A stretch of 64,000 nt of DNA, from the NCBI GenBank assembly GCA_037693485.1, contig CM075346.1, positions 19,063,501-19,127,500 of the forward strand. The letters run 5' to 3'. Made by a program: the position numbers and the translations under genes. The DNA comes from Kitagawia praeruptora (Eukaryota > Streptophyta > Magnoliopsida > Apiales > Apiaceae). A model generated the notes under the pieces. That model was not told the DNA's origin. It searched no databases and saw only the letters and a list, made by a program, of their open reading frames with translations. Position 1 is the first letter of the stretch, and every line of letters starts with the position of its first letter. Below, piece after piece: positions 43,704 to 54,793 of the stretch.

Positions 43704-44467
43704 CTTGTTGAAAGTGGTTGCCCCTGCGGGGCCATGCAACCCAAATCCACCAAAATAGAATCCCACCTTAAAAAAAAAGTTGCATTCAGTTGCTGATTTG
43801 GGTTGCAAGGCCCCGCCAGGGGCAATATTCAACCAAATGCAACCATATTCAACTTGTTGAAAGTGGTTGCCCCTGCGGGGCCATGCAACCCAAATCCACC
43901 AAAATAGAATCCCACCTTAAAAAAAAAGTTGCATTCAGTTGCTGATTTGGGTTTCAAGGCCCCGCCAGGGGCAATATTCAACCAAATGCAACCATATTCA
44001 ACTTGTTGAAAGTGGTTGCCCCTGCGGGGCCATGCAACCCAAATCCACCAAAATAGTATCCCACCTTAAAAAAAAGTTGCATTCAGTTGCTGATTTGGGT
44101 TGCAAGGCCCCGCCAGAGGCAATATTCAACCAAATGCAACCATATTCAACTTGTTGAAAGTGGTTGCATTCAGTTGAAAGTGGTTGCCCCTGCGGGGCCA
44201 TGCAACCCAAATCTACCAAAATAGAATCCCACCTTTAAAAAAAAGTTGCATTCAGTTGCTGATTTGGGTTGCAAGGCCCCGCCAGGGGCAATATTCAACC
44301 AAATGCAACCATATTCAACTTGTTGAAAGTGGTTGCCCCTGCGGGGCCATGCAACCCAAATCCACCAAAATAGAATCCCACCTTAAAAAAAAAGTTGCAT
44401 TCAGTTGCTGATTTGGGTTGCATTCAGTTGCTGATTTGGGTTGCATGGCCCCGCATGGGCAACCACT
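43704..44467. repeat. 148-149-bp tandem array in M1
   Basis: Five copies start at 43704, 43853, 44002, 44150 and 44319; spacing is 149, 149, 148 and 169 bp, the last with a 21-bp internal duplication. Each unit is itself an imperfect palindrome: TTGCCCCTGCGGGGCCATGC... pairs with ...GCAAGGCCCCGCCAGGGGCA. Confidence 0.9.
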
Positions 44468-45004
44468 TTCAACTGAACATGCAACTAAATTTCTGATTTC
44501 ATGTTCCATTTTTCAAAAGTGATATATATATATCTATATTAGAGTCCAAAAATGAGGTCGAAAATGGAAATTGAAAAATGGAACATGAAATCAGTAATTT
44601 AGTTGCATGTTCAGTTGAAAGTGGTTGCCCCTGCGGGGCCATGCAACCCAAATCCAAATCCACCAAAATAGCATCCCATCTTAAAAAAAAAAAAAAAAAA
44701 AGTACACAGGCGGCTGTGAAAGAGGAGGGAATAAGGGGGGAAGGGTTAGGGTTAGTATTTTCGCAATTTTGAAACTTAGTATAGTAAAATTGCAAATGGT
44801 TTAGTAAAATTGCAAATAGCTATTCTTAACAAAAGTAAATGTGCAAAAATTTACTTTTTCCTATTTATTTATGAAAAAAGCTCAAATAATTATTAGATCC
44901 AAAGCGCTTTAAAAAAACTAATTTTAAAATTTACCAATTACCTATTTTGCAAGGAAAAAAATTCTTACTTTGGGATTAAAATAGAGTTAGTCTATTGTGA
45001 AACT

Positions 45005-46330
45005 TCTTAGGGAATTTCCCAAAAATACTAGGTTTAAAGTTTCTATTTGCAAAAAATACCATATACCTTAATTAATTGCAATTTTACCAACTTAAGTTTC
45101 AAAATTGCAAAAATACCAACCCTAACCCTTCCCTCATCCCCTCTTCTACTCATTCCGCCGCCTGTGTGTACCTTTTTTTTTTTTAAGAAGGGTGCTATTT
45201 TGGGTTCCATGGCCCCGCAGGGGCATATTCAACCAAATGTAACCACATTCAACCAAATGCAAACACATTCAATTTTTATTTTTTATTTTTATTTTTTTAA
45301 AGAAGGGTGCTATTTGGGTTCCATGGCCCCGCAGGGGCATATTCAACCAAATGTAACCATATTCAACCAAATGCAACCACATTCAACTTTTATTTAAGGT
45401 AGGTGATTTTGGTGGATTTGGGTTGCATGGCCCCGCCAGGGGCAATATTCAACCACATTCAACTTTTTTTAAGGTGTGTGATTTTGGTGGATTTGGGTTA
45501 CAAGGCCCCGCCAGGGTCAATATTCAACCAAATGCAACCAAATTCAACTGGTTGCATTCAGTTGCTGATTTCAAGTTCCATTTTTCATTTGTCATTTTCG
45601 ACCTCATTTTTGGACTCTAATATATATATATATTAGAGTCCAAAAATGAGGTCGAAAATGACAAATGAAAAATGGAACTTGAAATCAGAAAATTAGTTGC
45701 ATGTGGTTGCATTTAGTTGAATGTGGTTGCATTTGGTTGAATATACCCCTGCGGGGCTATGGAACCCAAATAGCACCCTTCTTTAAAAAAATAAATAAAT
45801 AATGGAATGTGTTTGAAAATGTGGTTGCATTCAACTAGTTGCATTAAGTTGCTGATTTCATGTTCCATTTTTCATTTATCATTTTCGACCTCATTTTTGA
45901 ACTCTAATATATATTATATATATATTAGAGTTCAAAAATGAGGTCGAAAATGACAAATGAAAAATGGAACATGAAATCAGCAATTTAGTTGCATGTGGTT
46001 GTATTCGGTTGAATGTGGTTGCATTTAGTTAAATGTTGTTGCCCCTGCGGGGCCATACAACCCAAATCCACCAAAATATCATCTCACCTTAAAAAAAAGT
46101 GTTGAATGGTTGAATGTGGTTGCATTGAGTTGCAACCCAAAATAGCACCCTACCTAAAAAAAAAAAAAAAGTACCGAAGTCGGCTGATCAGGAGGAGAGA
46201 GAAAGTGAGGGAGGAGGGGGACCTAGTATTTTTGCAATTTTGAAACTTAGGTTGGTAATATTGCAAATAACTATTCTTAGCAAAAGTAAATATGCAAAAA
46301 TTTACTTTTTTCTATATATTTATGAAAAAA
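45005..46330. mobile_element. Fold-back element M2
   Basis: Relative of M1. Left arm from about 45010 (TTTCTATTTGCAAAAAATAC, AAGTTTCAAAATTGC) and inverted right arm to about 46330 (GCAATTTTGAAACTTAGG, GCAAATAACTATTCTTAG). Inside are two long palindromes (45565-45688 and 45849-45985) and scattered GCCCCGCAGGGGCA units. No coding sequence. Confidence 0.62.
45565..45688. repeat. 124-bp perfect palindrome
   Basis: Two 62-base arms, CTGATTTCAAGTTCC... and its reverse complement ...GGAACTTGAAATCAG, meeting in an (AT)n centre. No mismatch seen by eye. A second one with one mismatch lies at 45849-45985. Confidence 0.88.
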
Positions 46331-46904
46331 GCCCAACCTCTTATTAGTACTCGAATAAAATTTGCTATCAAATTACTAGGTGTTGATCTTTTTCGGTTGA
46401 CACAGTCACAAGTGATAAAATTTATGCGAGGAAGATATAAATTAATTTATCTATATTATTATATTAAAATCAAAATATTGAAAATTTTAGTCTTCGCACT
46501 ATACCATAAATAAGCTATGGCAACCTCTTCCTCATGTGTTGGTAGATTATGTTACCTTAGATATACTAATTTTGATCTATTATAGCCTAGCTAGTATAAC
46601 ATTTTTTATTTCGTGTTACCTTAGGCATAAACGTCACTAGTACGTTTGTTATAGAATTGAAATTCCTTATACTGGATGCTGATCTGTTATAATGAATTTA
46701 AGGATGTGATCGTGAGTTTGTAGTTAGTTGTTGGGTTAAGGATGGTCAATTATCCTGACACCTAGTGTGTTGATATAAAATTGGAATTGTTTTTAAAATA
46801 TAGTTCTTCGGGGAGATCATGTAAGTGGTCAGAGATTATGGATCCATTTTAGGGCTTTTGCTGTGTGCATTGTTCGGGATTAGAGCCTGATTGATCATCA
46901 GCCC
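46331..46904. other. Unannotated spacer
   Basis: AT-rich DNA between M2 and the LTR of D. No gene, repeat or element recognised. Confidence 0.4.
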
Positions 46905-47165
46905 TGTTATAGCCAAAATTTGGTTCGGGTATTTTCAAGATGGATTCGGGACAAATATGGGTTTAATTTGGGGAATTCTAGAGTAAATTAGGGTTTTTGA
47001 CTTAAGTTGGAGGAATTAGGCCGCGCCCTAGCTTTCCTTATAATTAGGGCGCGCCCTAAATGTAAAATATGGTGACAAATCTATTCAAGTTGATTTTCTA
47101 AGAAGACGTTGAAGGAATCTCTCCTAGGATTCTATTCAAATTAGGATTCTATTTAGGTGGGATTC
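46905..47165 (+). repeat. 5' LTR of D, left part
   Basis: From TGTTATAGCCAAAATTTGG to GGTGGGATTC. It contains TAGGGCGCGCCCTAAA near 47047 and a related GCCGCGCCCTAG near 47023. It is interrupted by B at 47166, with GATTC duplicated at 54794-54798. Confidence 0.7.
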
Positions 47166-47915
47166 TGTTATGCTAAACTCACGCAAGCGCACGTGGTCAC
47201 AAGTAATATATAAGGTTAAGTCCAAATTCGTTCCCACAGGGATCAAGTTATGGTTCTATTCAGAAAATATGCCTATGCAACAATGTATGGTTTTAATTCA
47301 CTGCTAAGAAAAATAACAAATATGGTTTGATTACCTAAATTAAACTAAAGTGCAAATTATTAAACTAAGAATTAAACAATTAACGAGAATTAAAATCGAA
47401 TTACTTATATGCGAATAAACATGGAATCCTAGTTTCATCATCTACTTCACTTAGAGTTGCAGCCTTCGATTAAAACATGCGATGGTTTTGATATCTGATC
47501 GAATAACACGAAAAGAGTAAAAGTTACCTCTCGGTATACTAGTACCAATCTATGCATACATCCACAAAAGAGATAGAAGATGAATAGGCACCTATTATGT
47601 TTAGACCCTATATCTCTATAGAATTTGAAAACATAAAGGTTGAAGCACAAGTTATCCACTTAGATCACATAGGGTAGCATAATATCTCTATTCATGCCAC
47701 AAATCATGATGCTTAACATCAACCTATCCTATGCTAGCATGGCAAGTTCTAAATCTCAAGATCCACTCTCGTTTAGCAAGAGATTAACAATTCAATTTAG
47801 ATGTTAGCTACGCATCTAAAAGCATTAAGATTAACCATACGAGGATATCAAGAATTCACCACACATAAATCTCTAAGGCATGCAAACTACTAAGCTACAT
47901 AGATAAATCCACTAG

Positions 47916-47966
47916 GATCCCACGATAACGATTAGTTCATAATCGAACCTTTCGTCACCATGGGAT
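47916..47966 (-). other. Conserved LTR hairpin (element B)
   Basis: Minus strand ATCCCATGGTGACGA pairs with TCGTTATCGTGGGAT through Watson-Crick and G.T pairs only, with the inner GTTC/GAAC stem conserved. The second copy is at 53908-53958. Confidence 0.6.
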
Positions 47967-48436
47967 TTGATGAAAGCATGGTAGTAAACAAGATAAAGAA
48001 GAAGATGAATAAATCAATAATAAAATAAAGTTTAGCGAGCAAATCCGGAAAAGTAATGAGCATCCACAAGATACGCCTAACAAAGGAATACAAGAAAACT
48101 ATGTCTAGATCTTCTTGTTGTCACGATCCTCGCCTTGGCTTCTCTCCCTTCTTGCTCTGAACGAATTATGTGTGTAGGATGTGTAGATGATTATTTTTCT
48201 GTGCCCCAAGGTGTGTATTTATAGCCCCCAAGTGCCTCCTTGACCAAGCGATTACCGTATTTGAAATAGGATAGAATTCCGGTAATTTTCCATCTTCGAT
48301 TTGATTAGAAGTGCAATTCCCATGTTTAAACTGATTCTGGAACGTTCTGGTCGTCCAAAGCAATCACAATGTGGATTAGGAGAAGAATTAATGCAGTTTC
48401 CTATTAGAAGTTGAGTTCCAGAAATTTCTGTCGAGT

Positions 48437-48557
48437 CCCCGCGCGGCCGCGCGCGCCACAAGCTAAATCCAGCGCGCCCGCGCCTGGTGAAATCTTGCAG
48501 TCCTGTTGAGCGCGCCCGCGCGCAGATGCACTACAACTGGCCGCGCCCGCGCGCACC
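48437..48557 (-). repeat. GC-rich module cluster in LTR of B
   Basis: Four modules about 30-40 bp apart: CCCCGCGCGGCCGCGCGCGC, CAGCGCGCCCGCGCCTGG, GAGCGCGCCCGCGCGCAG, GGCCGCGCCCGCGCGCAC. They lie 200-350 bp upstream of the minus-strand TATA box and are repeated at 54429-54549 in the other LTR. Confidence 0.8.
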
Positions 48558-48801
48558 TAATTCTGCACAGACTGACTTTGTGTCCTTCAACCGTTTTCTC
48601 CTTCCATTTCTTTTGCAACTTCAATCCTTATTTCTTTAAGCTTAGAGACACTGTTTATCCACTGAAAATTCCATACTTGCACCTGGAATTATATCCTGCA
48701 CAATTCTCACAAAACACATTAAAACACACCAATACTTGAGATACAAAACACCAATTTAAGCCAAAATAGAACGATCCAAGTGGATATAAATCCACTTATC
48801 A

Positions 48802-50339
48802 CACCCCCAAACTTAAGCCGATGCTTGTCCTCAAGCATACACAAACAAAAATATATACAACTAGCTAGTACCACTTCCGTAGGTGATCACGGTTGCATTT
48901 AGCATATGCAACAAGCCCTTTAAACCCCTAGGCAGCCCTAGTGGACGAGTAAGGTCTCGTGAGGGCCTATAGCGAATGTACCCACAAAATCCATTTAACC
49001 TAATGCAATGCAATGCATGAATGCAACTAATATGAAAAATGCAAGATCCCCTTCAAACTCACCAAAACCAACTAACAAGCAAATATCTCAACGAATGCAA
49101 CAAATCCAAGCAGAGCTCGACTAAATCCCCGTATACTAACAGTACATGACAGAAACGTGCGTGTGTGCAATGCTCATCAGAAATACCCCCAGAAATAGGT
49201 CAAAAATCATACATGCTTTCCGTCAAGACAATCACAGGCTTATAACTAGAATAGACTGTAGACACTCCATAACCTAAGAACACCTCCACCCTTATCCAAG
49301 GTAGACAGAAACTCATGCTTTATTACTATGCTATGACACTACATATATACTACGCATGCTTATTTAACCGTGCAATGAATGAGACCCCAAAAGGCTTATA
49401 CAATAATACCCATGTAGCGAGTGTTAGGTCAGCAGGATCCCAGACTATAAAGCCTTAGGTCACTAGGACTAAGTCCCCTCAGACTTAATTACTCGAGTAT
49501 TAAAGAGCTCACTCTGGTTAATTTTGCATTCAACAAACAAAACTTGACTCTTTTTTTTTTTTTTTTCTTATTATTATTATTTTTTTTTTTCTTTTTTTTT
49601 TCTTTTTTTTTTTTTTCGCAATCTGGAATGAGCCTTTCTCATTTCCAACCCTAGACTACTCATATAAATATGAGCTGGCTACTAGCCAATTGACGCCTAG
49701 CCTTTATTGACAAATATTAACAACTAGCATGAAATTCCTGTTTTCCCCCAAACTTAGACTTTAATGTTCCTACGCTATAAAGGGAATAACGAAAATTCTA
49801 AGAATAAACAAGTGATTAATCTCAAAACATCCAACATGCATGACTCCAACCTACCCCCAAAAGCACCCCAATGAGACTGTGTAAAAATTTTGTTTCTGAA
49901 CATGCAAGTCAATTACCTAGGAACTATAAATCAGCCCTCTACTCATTATCATCACACTCAAATCAACATCTACCTATCAATCAGAATCAGCTCATTTTAA
50001 GGGATCATGAAAAATGCATGCCATGAAAATGCAACTAAATGAAAACTCACATGGTATACGAAAATAAAACAAAATGTCCTATATGAAACAAACGTAGATA
50101 ATACGAACATAAAATGCATGATCACTACTACTAATATGCAAAGCATGATATCCTACATGAACACATAAATACTACACATAAACTACGCATCCCCCAAACT
50201 TGAAAGATTCAATGTCCGCATTGAATGGAAGTAAATACGAGGGATCGCAGAAAACATACCTAAAAATACCGAAACACGTGGGTTGCCTCCCACGAAGCGC
50301 TGTCGTTAACGTCATTTAGCCGGACAAATATGATTCAAA
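48802..50339 (-). mobile_element. Noncoding 3' region of B with polypurine tracts
   Basis: Between the ORF and the 3' LTR. Polypurine tract AAGTTTGGGGGTG (48814-48802) abuts the LTR; further AAGTTTGGGGG copies lie near 49744 and 50190. Conserved with C are 48802-49050 (TAGTACCACTTCCGTAGGTG and GTGGACGAGTAAGGTCTCGT), a TTCAATGTCCGCATTGAA hairpin (50208-50225) and GTGGGTTGCCTCCCACGAAG (near 50280). A T-rich low-complexity run is at 49551-49617. No coding sequence recognised. Confidence 0.75.
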
Positions 50340-53018
50340 TCATGGTGGCTTGAAGATTGCATTTGACTTGTCCTTAGCAGAAGGACCATTCACCCATTGT
50401 CTGACAACCTTCCTGCTATCTTCCCACAGCTTCTCTAAATCATACTTCACTTTGCCTCTTCCTCCAATCAACTTTTTCTTTTTCTTCTTCACGCCTCTAA
50501 AGTACTTATGCTTCACAGTTGATTGATAAGAACACTCCTCTACCTCATCATCCATGATCCACCTTCTTAACACATTATCTGGACACACTTTAAAAATCAC
50601 CAACTCATCATTCAGAAGGACATATTTCAAATGGGATGGAAGTTTTCCAAGCTTGACATTCGAGAGATCTCGAACTGAAGAACTGTCAATGGAATCACTG
50701 ATGTGATGTTCGAGCAAGTGTGTGTCCGACTTTTCGCTCAACAACTGATCCAACTTCTTTCTCTGACCCGTATCAACCGTTTCCACACTGAAACACTCTT
50801 CATCCTCTGTCGGAAATTTCATGGCCTTGAACACATTAAAGGTGACACTCTGATCTTGCACCCTCATTGTAAGCTCTCCTTTCTGCACATCAATCAACGT
50901 CTTTCCTGTAGCCAAGAACGGTCTTCCCAAGATTATGGGAATCTTCTTATCTTCTTCAAAATCCAAGATCACAAAATCAGCTGGGAAGATGAACTTATCA
51001 ACTTTTACCAAAACATCCTCTACTATACCCCTCGGATAAGTGATCGTCCTATCAGCCAACTGCAAAGAGATGTTAGTCGGCTTCGGCTCCGATAAACCAA
51101 GTTGCTTAAAAACAGACAAGGGCATGAGATTGATGCTAGCTCCCAAATCACATAAACATTTGCCGAATGAAAGGTTGCCAATAGTACATGGAATAGTGAA
51201 ACTTCCCGGATCTTTCAATTTCGGAGGCAATTTCTGTTGCAGAACAGCACTACACTCCTCCGTCAAAGCTACTGTTTCAAAATCTTCCAACCTTCTCTTC
51301 CGTGACAAAATATCCTTCATAAAATTTGCATATCTTGGCATCTGCTCCAACGCTTCAACAAAAGGAATGTTAATGGACAGTTTCTTGAAGACATCCATAA
51401 ATTTCTGAAACTGTTTCTCTTGACTCTTCTTCAAGCGTCCAGGAAATGGAGGAGGTGGATAGATCTGATTATTCATTGAAGATTGCTCCGGAGTAAACTT
51501 TTCAACAGGTTCCTTGCTCTTCTCACCATCTAGCTGATCAGCCACTAAATCAGATTTCTCAATTTCGGGCACCGCAGATTTTTCAACCTGCTGATTCTGA
51601 ACATCTTCATCTTCTTCAGTTGCTGATTTTTGATCGGTTGTAACCTTTTCGGATCTCAAAGTAACTGCATTGACCTGTTCCTTGTTTTCCCTCATGCCTG
51701 GATTAGTCTCTGTATCACTAGGAAGAGTTCCTAGTGGCCTACTAAATAAGGCACTTGCAATCTGTCCTATCTGAGTTTCCAAGAGCTTCTGGCCAGCTTG
51801 TAAGTTCTTTAATGCTATCCACATCTCATCAGATTTTTCATTAGAAGCTTGCCCTGCATGAACCTGGGTTTGCTGCTGAAATCCCGGAGGTTGATATGGT
51901 GTCCTTGGAGCATAAGGCTGCTGATAGCCTTGATTGAATGGCCTTGCTTGCTGATAAGATTGTTGAGTATTTTGATTATTGCTCCAGCTGAAGTTAGGAT
52001 GATTCCGATTGCTGGGATGATAAGTGGGTGGAACTGGTGCAGCAGGTCTCTGGAAATTACTCACGAACTGTGCTGATTCAGGAGAAATAGCACATTGACT
52101 CGTCTCATGTGCGCCCGCACATAACTCACAAACACTAGCCACCTGCTGAACTCCATAATTAGCCAGAGAATCCACCTTCATAGCAAGAGCCTTCAACTGA
52201 GCCGTAATCATTGAAGCTGTATCTACTTCCAAATCTCCTGCTACTTTGCCTTGAGAAAGTCTCTGGGTTGGATTCTGATATTCATTAGCAGCCATCATCT
52301 CAATCAGTTCATAAGCTTCATCATAGCTCTTTGCCCACAGAGCTCCACCTGATGCTGCATCTAGCAAAGGTCTAGATTGTGCTCCCAACCCATTGTAGAA
52401 TCCATTGATAACCATCCAATCAGGCATGCCATGATGAGGACACTTCCTTAGCATCTCCTTGTAGCGTTCCCAAGCCTCACACAAGGACTCACCAGATTGT
52501 TGTTGGAATTGAGTCAACTGGTTCCTTATTGCTGCAGTTTTCGCCATAGGAAAGAATTTTGTAAGGAACTTCTGAGCAAGATCTTCCCATGTAGTAATGG
52601 AACCAGGTGGTAAAGAGTGTAGCCAGCTCTTAGCCTTATCCCTCAGAGAGAATGGGAAAAGCCTCAACCTTATAGCATCATCCGTCACACCATTACACTT
52701 GAAAGTGTCGCAGATTTCGATAAAGTCCCGAACATGCATGTTAGGATCCTCCGTAGAAGCTCCCCCAAACTGGACTGAATTCTGCACCATCTGAATTGTG
52801 CCCGGCTTGATCTCAAAATTGTTCGCTGCAATAGCTGGCCTAACAATGCTCGACTGAACATCATTGAGTTTCGGCTGAGAATAGTCCTTCAAAGCCTTAG
52901 CTGCTGCTGCATCCGCCATTGCTACTGTAGTTTCAGTCTCCTCTTCCTTATTCTCTATATTCTCAACAAGATCGTCTTCTGCCAGTCTTAGTAATCGAGC
53001 TTGCGAACGTGTTTGCAT
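50340..53018 (-). CDS. Athila gag-protease polyprotein with internal pol deletion
   Basis: 892 codons from ATG 53018. The gag capsid domain is at residues 65-250: NNFEIKPGTIQMVQNSVQFG, RLRLFPFSLRDKAKSWLHSL and FYNGLG, the Athila signature. A zinc finger CELCAGAHETSQC (C297, C300, H304, C309) and a Gln/Pro-rich linker follow. A retropepsin lies at about 590-735 with catalytic D624 in CDLGASINLMP, PRGIVEDVLVKV and IILGRPFLAT. After this LPSHLKYVLLND (793-804), normally just before RT, is joined almost directly to CPDNVLRRWIMDDEVEE (812-828), which resembles the RNase H-integrase hinge, then a Lys-rich tail. So RT, RNase H and most of integrase are deleted in frame. The frame has no stops, which suggests gag and protease remained useful. 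It lies 114 nt from the primer site. Confidence 0.93.
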   Translation of the reverse strand: MQTRSQARLLRLAEDDLVENIENKEEETETTVAMADAAAAKALKDYSQPKLNDVQSSIVRPAIAANNFEIKPGTIQMVQNSVQFGGASTEDPNMHVRDFIEICDTFKCNGVTDDAIRLRLFPFSLRDKAKSWLHSLPPGSITTWEDLAQKFLTKFFPMAKTAAIRNQLTQFQQQSGESLCEAWERYKEMLRKCPHHGMPDWMVINGFYNGLGAQSRPLLDAASGGALWAKSYDEAYELIEMMAANEYQNPTQRLSQGKVAGDLEVDTASMITAQLKALAMKVDSLANYGVQQVASVCELCAGAHETSQCAISPESAQFVSNFQRPAAPVPPTYHPSNRNHPNFSWSNNQNTQQSYQQARPFNQGYQQPYAPRTPYQPPGFQQQTQVHAGQASNEKSDEMWIALKNLQAGQKLLETQIGQIASALFSRPLGTLPSDTETNPGMRENKEQVNAVTLRSEKVTTDQKSATEEDEDVQNQQVEKSAVPEIEKSDLVADQLDGEKSKEPVEKFTPEQSSMNNQIYPPPPFPGRLKKSQEKQFQKFMDVFKKLSINIPFVEALEQMPRYANFMKDILSRKRRLEDFETVALTEECSAVLQQKLPPKLKDPGSFTIPCTIGNLSFGKCLCDLGASINLMPLSVFKQLGLSEPKPTNISLQLADRTITYPRGIVEDVLVKVDKFIFPADFVILDFEEDKKIPIILGRPFLATGKTLIDVQKGELTMRVQDQSVTFNVFKAMKFPTEDEECFSVETVDTGQRKKLDQLLSEKSDTHLLEHHISDSIDSSSVRDLSNVKLGKLPSHLKYVLLNDELVIFKVCPDNVLRRWIMDDEVEECSYQSTVKHKYFRGVKKKKKKLIGGRGKVKYDLEKLWEDSRKVVRQWVNGPSAKDKSNAIFKPP

Positions 53019-53131
53019 ACAAACTCAAGTACCTGAAACACCACGAAACAAACAAACTAAGTAAGAATCCGAGTCAGTGAACGCTAACGACCACTATTGA
53101 CAAACACATAAACTGAAATAAAAACACCGAT

Positions 53132-53151
53132 GATCCCCGGCAGCGGCGCCA
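53132..53151 (-). promoter_or_regulatory. Element B primer binding site
   Basis: Minus strand TGGCGCCGCTGCCGGGGATC, six bases from the LTR end. It matches the tRNA-Asp 3' end used by Athila elements. Confidence 0.88.
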
Positions 53152-53157
53152 AAAACT

Positions 53158-54793
53158 TGTTATGCTAAACTCACGCAAGCGCACGTGGTCACAAGTAATA
53201 TATAAGGTTAAGTCCAAATTCGTTCCCACAGGGATCAAGTTATGGTTCTATTCAGAAAATATGCCTATGCAACAATGTATGGTTTTAATTCACTGCTAAG
53301 AAAAATAACAAATATGGTTTGATTACCTAAATTAAACTAAAGTGCAAATTATTAAACTAAGAATTAAACAATTAACGAGAATTAAAATCGAATTACTTAT
53401 ATGCGAATAAACATGGAATCCTAGTTTCATCATCTACTTCACTTAGAGTTGCAGCCTTCGATTAAAACATGCGATGGTTTTGATATCTGATCGAATAACA
53501 CGAAAAGAGTAAAAGTTACCTCTCGGTATACTAGTACCAATCTATGCATACATCCACAAAAGAGATAGAAGATGAATAGGCACCTATTATGTTTAGACCC
53601 TATATCTCTAGAGAATTTGAAAACATAAAGGTTGAAGCACAAGTTATCCACTTAGATCACATAGGGTAGCATAATATCTCTATTCATGCCACAAATCATG
53701 ATGCTTAACATCAACCTATCCTATGCTAGCATGGCAAGTTCTAAATCTCAAGATCCACTCTCGTTTAGCAAGAGATTAACAATTCAATTTAGATGTTAGC
53801 TACGCATCTAAAAGCATTAAGATTAACCATACGAGGATATCAAGAATTCACCACACATAAATCTCTAAGGCATGCAAACTACTAAGCTACATAGATAAAT
53901 CCACTAGGATCCCACGATAACGATTAGTTCATAATCGAACCTTTCGTCACCATGGGATTTGATGAAAGCATGGTAGTAAACAAGATAAAGAAGAAGATGA
54001 ATAAATCAATAATAAAATAAAGTTTAGCGAGCAAATCCGGAAAAGTAATGAGCATCCACAAGATACGCCTAACAAAGGAATACAAGAAAACTATGTCTAG
54101 ATCTTCTTGTTGTCACGATCCTCGCCTTGGCTTCTCTCCCTTCTTGCTCTGAACGAATTATGTGTGTAGGATGTGTAGATGATTATTTTTCTGTGCCCCA
54201 AGGTGTGTATTTATAGCCCCCAAGTGCCTCCTTGACCAAGCGATTACCGTATTTGAAATAGGATAAAATTCCGGTAATTTTCCATCTTCGATTTGATTAG
54301 AAGTGCAATTCCCATGTTTAAACTGATTCTGGAATGTTCTGGTCGTCCAAAGCAATCACAATGTGGATTAGGAGAAGAATTAATGCAGTTTCCTATTAGA
54401 AGTTGAGTTCCAGAAATTTCTGTCGAGTCCCCGCGCGGCCGCGCGCGCCACAAGCTAAATCCAGCGCGCCCGCGCCTGGTGAAATCTTGCAGTCCTGTTG
54501 AGCGCGCCCGCGCGCAGATGCACTACAACTGGCCGCGCCCGCGCGCACCTAATTCTGCACAGACTGACTTTGTGTCCTTCAACCGTTTTCTCCTTCCATT
54601 TCTTTTGCAACTTCAATCCTTATTTCTTTAAGCTTAGAGACACTGTTTATCCACTGAAAATTCCATACTTGCACCTGGAATTATATCCTGCACAATTCTC
54701 ACAAAACACATTAAAACACACCAATACTTGAGATACAAAACACCAATTTAAGCCAAAATAGAACGATCCAAGTGGATATAAATCCACTTATCA
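53158..54793 (-). repeat. 5' LTR of B
   Basis: 1636 bp, TGATAAGTGG to GCATAACA on the minus strand. It drives minus-strand transcription from a TATA box near 54204-54218. GATTC follows it at 54794-54798 as the target duplication. Confidence 0.95.

Larger units (their letters stand above)
43008..44850. mobile_element. Fold-back element M1 with tandem array
   Basis: Long imperfect inverted termini: 43020-43320 (TTTCTATTTGCAAATATACT, AAGTTTCAAAATTGCAAAAA, then TTTTGGTGGATTTGGATTTG) reappear inverted at 44480-44840. Inside each arm lies a hairpin around a TA-rich loop, and between them a direct-repeat array. No coding sequence; short frames here are by-products of the repeats. The structure resembles fold-back or long-TIR Mutator-like elements. 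Confidence 0.65.
47166..48801 (-). repeat. 3' LTR of B
   Basis: 1636 bp. Minus-strand reading TGATAAGTGG to GCATAACA. Landmarks on the minus strand: four GCGCGCCCGCGC-type modules (48437-48557), a TATA box (CTATAAATACACACC, about 48212-48226) and the conserved hairpin (47916-47966). Identical to the other LTR except three substitutions. Confidence 0.95.
47166..54793 (-). mobile_element. Athila-type element B, complete, non-autonomous
   Basis: 7628 bp, minus strand, LTRs 47166-48801 and 53158-54793 (both 1636 bp), target duplication GATTC on both sides, tRNA-Asp primer site and polypurine tract intact. The single long ORF encodes gag and protease, but RT, RNase H and integrase are missing. 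The LTRs differ at three positions by eye, so insertion is recent. Everything needed in cis is present, and pol would have to come from a full Athila relative. Confidence 0.95.

Noticed and set aside
43704..44467. Regular repeats that might suggest a CRISPR array
   Set aside because: Units of 148-149 bp are nearly identical along their whole length with no unique spacers, and the context is a plant fold-back element.
43095..45636. Several 60-116-codon ORFs in M1/M2 (for example with GCMAPQGQPLS)
   Set aside because: They are read-throughs of the palindromic tandem units on both strands and have no codon or domain signature.
47447..48739. 65-77-codon ORFs duplicated at 53439-54731
   Set aside because: These lie in the LTRs of B, across the promoter and GC modules. 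No domain seen.
50703..52794. Plus-strand ORFs of 65-130 codons
   Set aside because: They are antisense shadows of the 892-codon gag-protease frame of B.
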